DNA of 64,000 bases from Colletotrichum lupini. Lineage: Eukaryota; Ascomycota; Sordariomycetes; Glomerellales; Glomerellaceae. Numbering within the stretch: position 1 is the stretch's first letter; each line of letters opens with the position of its first letter. This document shows, in pieces, positions 57,944-64,000 of the stretch. Location of the stretch: contig NC_064678.1 of NCBI RefSeq assembly GCF_023278565.1, positions 6,696,001 through 6,760,000 of the forward strand, read 5' to 3'. The notes below the pieces were generated by a model. The model had not been told where the DNA came from. It made no database searches and saw only the letters and a list, made by a program, of their open reading frames with translations. A program made the position numbers and the translations under genes.

Positions 57944-58785
57944 AAGAAACTTCAAAGATGATTGAGGCCACCGACATTACACTTGAATATGAGCTCCGAG
58001 TTCTTGGAAAAATGGACGAGATACGAGAACTCGTGCTGGTCGTCAGCAGTCAGTTCGATGACGTATACTTCAAGATGCCACTCAATGTTAAGTTGCTAAT
58101 GGTGCTGCGGGCCGAGACTTGCTTCAGTACAGGCGGCCAACTTTGCATCAATGGAAGTTCGACATTCAGAGACACTAAGCTTGACGACTGGCAATCTATA
58201 TCACACAAGGGTAGGTTGTTCTTTGGCCCTGATGTTGGAATCCCTATCGATCCAAGAGGTGAACGTTGGAAAAAGGCTAAAAGGACCTTCGAACGGGACT
58301 TCACCGCTTACGAAAAGGAAAAGCTGCGAAGACAGTTCGAGAAGATGAGAAGTCAGCCTATGGAGGGTAACGGATGGCTGAAAGAGTGGAAAGGCATAAT
58401 TGCTTCCGTTATGGGCGTACTTGCCGGTGGCTTGAAGCTGGTGGCCGCCATCACGGCTTCAACAGGTGGTGTCTTCGTCCATTACCAATATGGTATCAAG
58501 AGTCTCAAAGTTGGTGCTGCCTTTGCTGAAGGATCTATGATTGCAACAGCTGCCGGCCCAGCGATCTTAATTGAGGCTGGGGTCGCGGCCGCAGTCTATT
58601 TTATACCATGGGAAACCTTATTAGATTGGTTTGGAGGCATGTTTTCCTGGGCTCGAGACATACTTAGCACACTCTGGCCGTGGGTAAAGGACTGGCTTGC
58701 AAACTCTAAACCACCCCACGCACCACCGGGTGGACAATCAAGGGGTAGACGAAGATCGCGAGTCCCAAAACCGATGAGGTTTTGA
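57940..58785 (+). CDS. hypothetical protein with Gly/Ala-rich hydrophobic region
   Basis: Uninterrupted frame of 281 residues. The first ~150 residues are soluble and helical, with 'KRTFERDFTAYEKEKLRRQF'. They are followed by a glycine/alanine-rich hydrophobic tract of ~75 residues ('IIASVMGVLAGGLKLVAAIT', 'GSMIATAAGPAILIEAGVAA') resembling paired membrane hairpins or glycine zippers. A Trp-rich amphipathic stretch ('LDWFGGMFSWARDILSTLWP') and a basic, Pro/Arg-rich tail complete it. I do not recognise a family. The layout would suit a membrane-inserting protein (inference only). It starts inside the stop codon of the preceding frame. Confidence 0.55.
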   Translation: MKETSKMIEATDITLEYELRVLGKMDEIRELVLVVSSQFDDVYFKMPLNVKLLMVLRAETCFSTGGQLCINGSSTFRDTKLDDWQSISHKGRLFFGPDVGIPIDPRGERWKKAKRTFERDFTAYEKEKLRRQFEKMRSQPMEGNGWLKEWKGIIASVMGVLAGGLKLVAAITASTGGVFVHYQYGIKSLKVGAAFAEGSMIATAAGPAILIEAGVAAAVYFIPWETLLDWFGGMFSWARDILSTLWPWVKDWLANSKPPHAPPGGQSRGRRRSRVPKPMRF

Positions 58786-59599
58786 TAATGATAGTTTGGA
58801 AGATGGTTCTTGATTGCCCAGGTTGAGTATCGCGATATATCTTATTCATTATACCCATGTAGTTCTGGTCTCTCAATGTGATTTCTACTGGCTTTGGGAT
58901 AGACGCTTAATCCTGAGCTCATCGATCTTGGCGAAATAATGGATTTGAAGTCAATGGATAGCTGTATTCGAATGTCGCGGATGGCTTGAGATTTAGTCTA
59001 GTATATATATTCAGTAGTTGATAGCCACTTCTTTGCAGGGGAACAAGATTATATACCAACGTAGTTATAGCGTATAGAGCTACTTTAGATATGTTTTAAA
59101 GGTTAGAGTTGAAAATACTACTAATCTCATGAGAGTACACATATGGATAGAGAAATAAGGGAAATGCAATACATAAAGTACCTTAGTTAGGAAGCTGTGG
59201 CCCAAGTACTTGATACCATTCCTACCATTAGCAAGCTCGTTTATAACTTTGTGACATTGGCATTTTAGCGATAGGGGCATCACTAATTCGCCTGTTTCTG
59301 ACCGTTGTTGCACATTGCAAATGTACTATGGAAAGCACCTAGTAATTGGAAAACTTGAGTGTGAACCTACTACTACGACTTGTCAACTGCCCTCTCCGAT
59401 CATAATAATAGGGCTCGCGGCCCTGATTCTCTTTCTTGCCTCCCCTGGCTTCAAAGTATTGCACACTTCTTGTCCAGCCAAAATTCTTTCAAGGACCTTG
59501 TGCTGATCCACCATTCCGCCTTGGATCGCCACCCCCATCTGTGGTGGGGGCTCTAGACGCTGTTCGCAGTCTCGTGGAAGGAAGAAAAATGACGATGAG
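58786..59599. other. AT-rich spacer / 3' end of decayed GTPase
   Basis: No intact gene. Reverse-strand sequence below about 59625 ('MILTNLLEISSSF') may be further decayed continuation of the GTPase relic. Confidence 0.4.
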
Positions 59600-60360
59600 A
59601 TCTCTAGCAGATTCGTCAATATCATAGTGTCGCTCCACTCGACTTCATTTCTTCACCATGCAAGCCCAGAAATCCTCGTTTCTAAGAAGCTCTCTCTGTT
59701 TTGTCACTCCCGACTTCTTTTTGTCTAGGACGTCCTACATAGTGGTCACGAGGACGTCGATTGTTTTGTTAGGTGATGATCACCGCATAGCTGGCGGATC
59801 AGACTCACAATAACCTTAGTAGAGCTTTGCATTCGCACGGTGGTGATGCGATGTAGATATACAAATCGTGAAGACAAATACTGTTTTTGTAGGTAAGAGA
59901 GAGCCAAGCTCCCAGCGACCGCAAGACGATATTGTCAGTTCTATACGTGTTGTCAAAGCCGGGAGTGTTGATGAGATGACTATTGTGAGTGGCGGAACAG
60001 ACCTATTGGTAGACTTTCACATTTCGCGCACCTAGACCAGTGGTAAGACAATTTCAGACGCACTTGAATCAGGGAGACAATGGTAATCAGGTGCCAAAGC
60101 TGCTCGAACTCACAAGAATCCAGACTGTGCCCGACTTCCGGCTTGTACTTGTCATTGGTAAGGTGGAAGGTGAAAGTGCTTTTTTTAACCCTAGTTACAC
60201 CAAGCATGACCAGAAGGATATCTGTTTTTCTCGGCTCATGATAATTTCGAAGACAAGACAGAACAGCCTTGTTAGGAGGGCTCGATTGCGAAAGGTCATC
60301 GTCCTCTAGTCTCGGACTGGACACTTCCATAATTGTTCCAGCTATTTGATACCTTACCAT
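59600..60360 (-). pseudogene. decayed P-loop GTPase (AIG1/IMAP-like)
   Basis: Reading leftward from about 60360, recognisable GTPase blocks appear in order. The G1 region is 'DILLVMLGVTRVKKSTF' (expected GxxGxGKS), followed by 'KPEVGHSLDSC'; after a plausible intron comes G3 'HLINTPGFDNTYRTD' (expected DTPG, with Asp to Asn), then 'LGAWLSLTYKN', then, shifted one frame, 'YLHRITTVRMQSS', then, shifted again, 'VLVTTM' and a TAG where Trp is expected, followed by 'DVLDKKKSGVTKQRELLRNE'. At least two frameshifts, in-frame stops and a ruined P-loop show it is not functional. Several lesions fit G-to-A changes on the coding strand. Intact relatives are common, often multicopy, in filamentous fungi. 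Confidence 0.75.
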
Positions 60361-61357
60361 AGTAGGCGAACGAGCCAAGCAAAATGGAACAAGAGTCAGT
60401 GGAGCAATGCGAGAGCATTGGAATTCTTAGGGCATGGTAAATAGTCTAAGCTCATTCTCGTAAGTTTGTCGAGAGAAGGCTATTATAGGCGGGCGGGGGA
60501 GCTTGAGATTGGGTGCGCCTTTCATCCAGAACTAAACATCATTACGTCTCTCAGAGCCATGATAAAAGCTATCAAAATAACCACAACATAAAGTTCAAAC
60601 GTATAGTTACCATCTACATTACAACGGCTACTCAAAACATGTGCATTATGTTATCTCTTTCCTCGCCTCTAATGCTTTAAGCTGTTCCAACCGCATACAT
60701 GTAGCAAGGTGCAGCCTAATACCAGAATAGTATCAGGCCACGCGCCCCCAGGCGCTGCGGCCAGGCAGCCTTGGAGATTGTCCTGAACCCAGATTAAAAA
60801 GCAGGGCTGCAATCAAGCTGCTTGTGAATACTGATCTGCAAAAGTATCTGATTACCTAATGACCGGACTAGGATATACGGGCCCCCGTGCAAGCTACCTT
60901 AGGATAGTGATTGAGGGTATTAGGGATAGAACCGAAGTACCTCGGGTTGGGATATAGAAATAGGTTTGTTTATCCTTAAACCCAAGGTCATAGCGGGGTC
61001 TCCAAGATATCTGTCTTAAGATGACTACATTCTTCAATGAGTAGATGTGTACGATATAATTAAGAATACTCCTCCATCTATTGATAATCTAGCAATTTTG
61101 ATTTGTGACTGGCAAGGTAAACCTCTTGTGGAGTGGCTTGTGAAGTACTTGAAAAGATCTTGTTTCCTTCTTCATAGTAAACAAATACCCGCCAAGTCCG
61201 CCGAGGCATATCATATGATCGACAGCGTTCTCGTATCAAGTAGTTGTATATTTAGACCCTAATTGGTTTGCCAAAGTACCACAAAGTTGCCGGATTCATA
61301 AGTAATCCCCAATCTTATCTTATGGCAATCCCGCTTATCTCGACACGTAGTAGCTGT
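60361..61357. other. AT-rich spacer
   Basis: About 1 kb with no gene recognised; a short frame at 61047-61262 (+) has no domain. Confidence 0.45.
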
Positions 61358-61666
61358 CTAGAGGCACGTGGGGTTGGATGATGCACCAGGAGCACGAGAC
61401 ACGCAACGGTTATCACCGCATTTGGGAACGTAGCTACAAGCAACTGGTGCAGGGCCGCAGCAGTCGCTGCTCTTATTGCATTTGGCTAACTCTGCCTCGC
61501 ATCGCTCTGTATCTCATTGAGTCAATAATAACGTGGCGCGGATTCAGTGGGGGTTTCACTGACTTTCGACTACGAAAAGATTACCGTCGTCATTATTAGA
61601 GGTAGGTGGCACTGCGGCAACGAGGGTGGCGAAGGCTAGAAGAGCGATCTTTAGAGTCGAAGGCAT
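61358..61666 (-). CDS. small secreted cysteine-rich protein, knottin-like spacing
   Basis: Two exons (61585-61666, 61358-61506) joined in phase 1 over a 78-bp intron (GTAATC donor, TTGACT branch-like, ATACAG acceptor) give 76 residues. Residues 1-18 (MPSTLKIALLAFATLVAA) form a signal peptide. The mature part has exactly eight cysteines spaced C-x6-C-x5-C-C-x6-C-x5-C-x4-C-x12-C. The adjacent CC after two earlier cysteines is typical of inhibitor-cystine-knot-like and other disulphide-rich miniproteins. Without the splice only a 36-residue stub is open, but the downstream exon keeps all cysteines in one frame and ends in TAG. Likely exported; possible roles are effector, antimicrobial or defence peptide, none proven. 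It sits in AT-rich DNA between a gene relic and a PKS. Confidence 0.7.
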
Positions 61667-63000
61667 CTTAATAGTGTTAAGGGGGGCAGTATTGAATGAT
61701 TGCTTGCAGGATAGTAAAGAAGCACGATAACAAGGTAACACATAAGGATTGTACACGAACGTATTTATTGAGGTATATGTAGTTGACTGAGATTTGTTTG
61801 ACCGGAGTGCTCGGTAACTCTCAATTAATTACTTTAATCCTATTGTCAAGTGAAGTGGGTTATCGAGCAACCTAAGCCACCAAACCAAGGCTGACTTTAA
61901 CTTCGGTGTTACCGAATTCTTTAGTTCAAGCTGGAATAGGTCGTCTGAAAACTTCTTATATTAAAGCAATTCATTCATCTCCCCAAGCCCACTACTTAAG
62001 CTTATCCCGTCGGTCGTGGGCCAACGTCCGTACAAATCAGTACAAACTCCTCCAGTTTTTCTCCAGCTCGGAGACAATCCTCGATTTTTAGTTTGCGGGA
62101 ACAAGGAATATCAAGTCGAATTATCTTATAATTGGCTTAATTCCCTCACGGAGATACGTACCTTTGTACTGACGTCGACCCGCGGCCGGTGGGATACGGG
62201 ACGACCGGAGACTTAACCTTTAGCTTGATGTTGTACGTAGCCATATATAGGACGCTATGCCGATAATCTTGTGCCGTGCGTCTAAGTCTATCCGTGGCGC
62301 CCTGACTGGAGCCGGAGCAGCGATACGTCTAGGTAGAAGCTCACCTGCCCAGGTACTTTCCACGTCTATGGTGCCGTGCTCCCCTCCGCTCCCCGTACAG
62401 TCTGCTGCCATCGTCGACTACACTACTAGCAGCGCAGCCAGATCAACAACGCTATAGAGTATGTCCAACAGCTAGTCCGTAGTGACCCTTGCGTGCCAAT
62501 ACAGAACGCGGTCGCCTACCAAGTCAACTACGCCGTTAGCAGGTAAGTATATTATAGTTATACATCTGCATATCGAGGATCCTATGCATCGGCGTTAGCT
62601 CAGCCTTAGGGGCTCCGGACGTACGGGTGATAAACCTCTGCTCCATACCCAGGACATAACCAAAAAAACTCCGTACATCGTCGGCCTCGAATACGACCAG
62701 AATAATGCCGTCTCTCGACACATGCCTTATACACAACAAGCATACGTGCAGCTAAGACAATGGCTGAGTACTTTGCCGTGTAGTCCGGAATATTCCCCTA
62801 GCCAGGGCGAATAAATCTATTTTTCTTTTTCACATCTCACTATTCTTTCATAATTGCCTGAAGCTTTGAGCAATTTATGCTCTTATGGTACATTGCGCCT
62901 AGTGATTGATTATTTCCGTCTATCTATATATTTGATTCTGGTGAGCTAGTAATAAAGTCCCTTTTACCAAAGCGACTGCTGCCTATAGGGATAAACAGGC
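61667..63000. other. spacer of mixed composition
   Basis: 1.3 kb. From about 62140 to 62520 the sequence is markedly GC-richer than the AT-rich DNA on either side. Frames there are short and unrecognised. No gene is called; see findings. Confidence 0.4.
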
Positions 63001-64000
63001 TTAGTTCCCAGTAGCATTGTGCCGAAACCTCGAAGTAGCTGCGGCCTTTCCGGCAAGCTGTTTGATGCCCTGCCCGCCAGTAATGTCAAAGACTGAAATG
63101 TCCGCGCCAACCTCCTTGGTCATCCATACTCGAAGTTCTACAGCCACTAAAGAATCTACACCATACGAATTCAAGGGCTTTGAGGGATCAAGATCTGCGA
63201 GCTCGTAGCTGAGAATCTTGGCCAATTGTCCCAGCAAAGCATCAAGCACGGCTTCCTCAGCATCTCCCAGTGACTCGGCGGCAGCGATGAGATCGCCAAC
63301 TGAGCGCTTAGCAGAGCTTTGCTTGCCGGGCATGGAACCGCCATTGTGAGCGCCGTGAAGAACTAAGTGGTTATACATCGGCTCATGCTGCCATTTAGGC
63401 TGTTCAGCGCCCTCATCCGCCGAGTATTTGGGCAACCAGAGCCTGGGAATGACTTGAGCACCCTTTACCTTGAGCTCTGCGCTCTCAGACCTGGGGCGAC
63501 AGTGGTAATCCAGCGCATTGACAAGCTCTTCCACAGACATGCTAGCCCAGCCGATCGAGAGAAGATACTCCCTCAACATTGGTCTCGCAGCGACCATACC
63601 AGCATCGGTCAACACTGGGGCGTCGAGGGCGATTACGTTGTGGCCTTGAGATGACAAGAAGCGCGCCATGGCGTCTTGGTACGAGTTGCCCGCGCTATAA
63701 TTCGCTTGGCCGTTGTTGCCGGTGACGCTGGTGAGAGACGACAACATGACGAAGAAGTCGAGTGTTGAATCGTCGTTTTTAGTGGCAATGAGGACTTCCC
63801 ACAAGTTCCTACTTCCCACTACCTTGACGTTGACTGCTGCATTCCACTCCTCGAGGGTCATTTCAGCGAAGACGTTGTCCTATCAAGAGGTATCAGTAGT
63901 GTCGGCGAGAAATGCTGCCAGAGGGACCATTACTTACACTGAGAACCGTAGAAGCCTGGATGCATCCACGCACTGGCGGCAGATAAGATAGCGCCGAAGT
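63001..64000 (-). CDS. highly reducing polyketide synthase, C-terminal KR-ACP portion (partial)
   Basis: The gene enters from beyond the right edge. Visible exons are 63938-64000 (partial) and 63001-63879, separated by a 58-bp intron and joining as 'QASTVLS/DNVFAEMTLEEWN'. The ketoreductase region shows 'FFVMLSSLTSVTGNNGQANY', then 'SAGNSYQDAMARF'. A linker leads to the acyl carrier protein with the phosphopantetheine serine in 'NSYGVDSLVAVELR'. The protein ends ~45 residues after this serine, so the ACP is the last domain, the standard end of a fungal highly reducing PKS with no thioesterase or reductase release domain attached. The visible part is intact (about 313 residues). Product unknown. 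Confidence 0.93.

Overview
This is nuclear DNA of a filamentous ascomycete (Pezizomycotina, most likely a Sordariomycete). The evidence is many short GT-AG introns (about 49-150 bp) with internal branch-point-like CTAAC/CTGAC motifs, long CT-rich gene-free spacers, and typical families: a C2H2 + Zn2Cys6 regulator, a Clr5-domain protein, a pisatin-demethylase-type P450, a highly reducing polyketide synthase C-terminus, a M43 secreted metalloprotease and a TAPT1/Emp65 membrane protein. I cannot name the genus. I rebuilt exon structures by hand; for nearly every gene the proposed exons join in frame and sum to a multiple of three.

Left part (1-38.4 kb), conserved and gene-sparse. After about 5 kb without a supportable gene come a short F-box protein (5247-6289, +), a compact RING-like/transmembrane protein (6689-7271, -), a TAPT1-family protein (10642-13892, -), a dienelactone hydrolase (15582-16644, +) convergent with a GMC oxidoreductase (16818-18834, -), a 'modin'-like membrane protein (20796-22933, +), a Cdc4-type F-box/WD40 protein (27901-31165, +), a multi-spanning membrane protein (31807-34338, -) and a Ser/Arg-rich conserved protein (36481-38392, -). 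The spacers carry two recurrent short motifs, TACTCCGTA/GTATCCGTA and GGTACCTT/CCTAGGTA.

Right part (42-64 kb), accessory. It holds a zinc-finger regulator (42073-43766, +) convergent with a short-chain dehydrogenase (43963-44688, -), a secreted Ala/Pro-rich repeat protein (47100-48378, +), a cytochrome P450 (49236-50991, -), a secreted M43 metalloprotease (53794-54736, +), a Clr5-domain protein (55254-56665, -), two touching unrecognised reading frames (57509-58785, +), a wrecked P-loop GTPase (about 59600-60360, -), a small secreted eight-cysteine protein (61358-61666, -) found only after splicing by eye, and the end (KR-ACP) of a polyketide synthase leaving the right edge (63001-64000, -). 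Regulator, dehydrogenase, P450 and PKS suggest specialised metabolism; secreted protease, repeat protein and cysteine-rich peptide suggest host or environment interaction. That these form one functional unit is inference.

No tRNA, rRNA, CRISPR or intact transposon was recognised.
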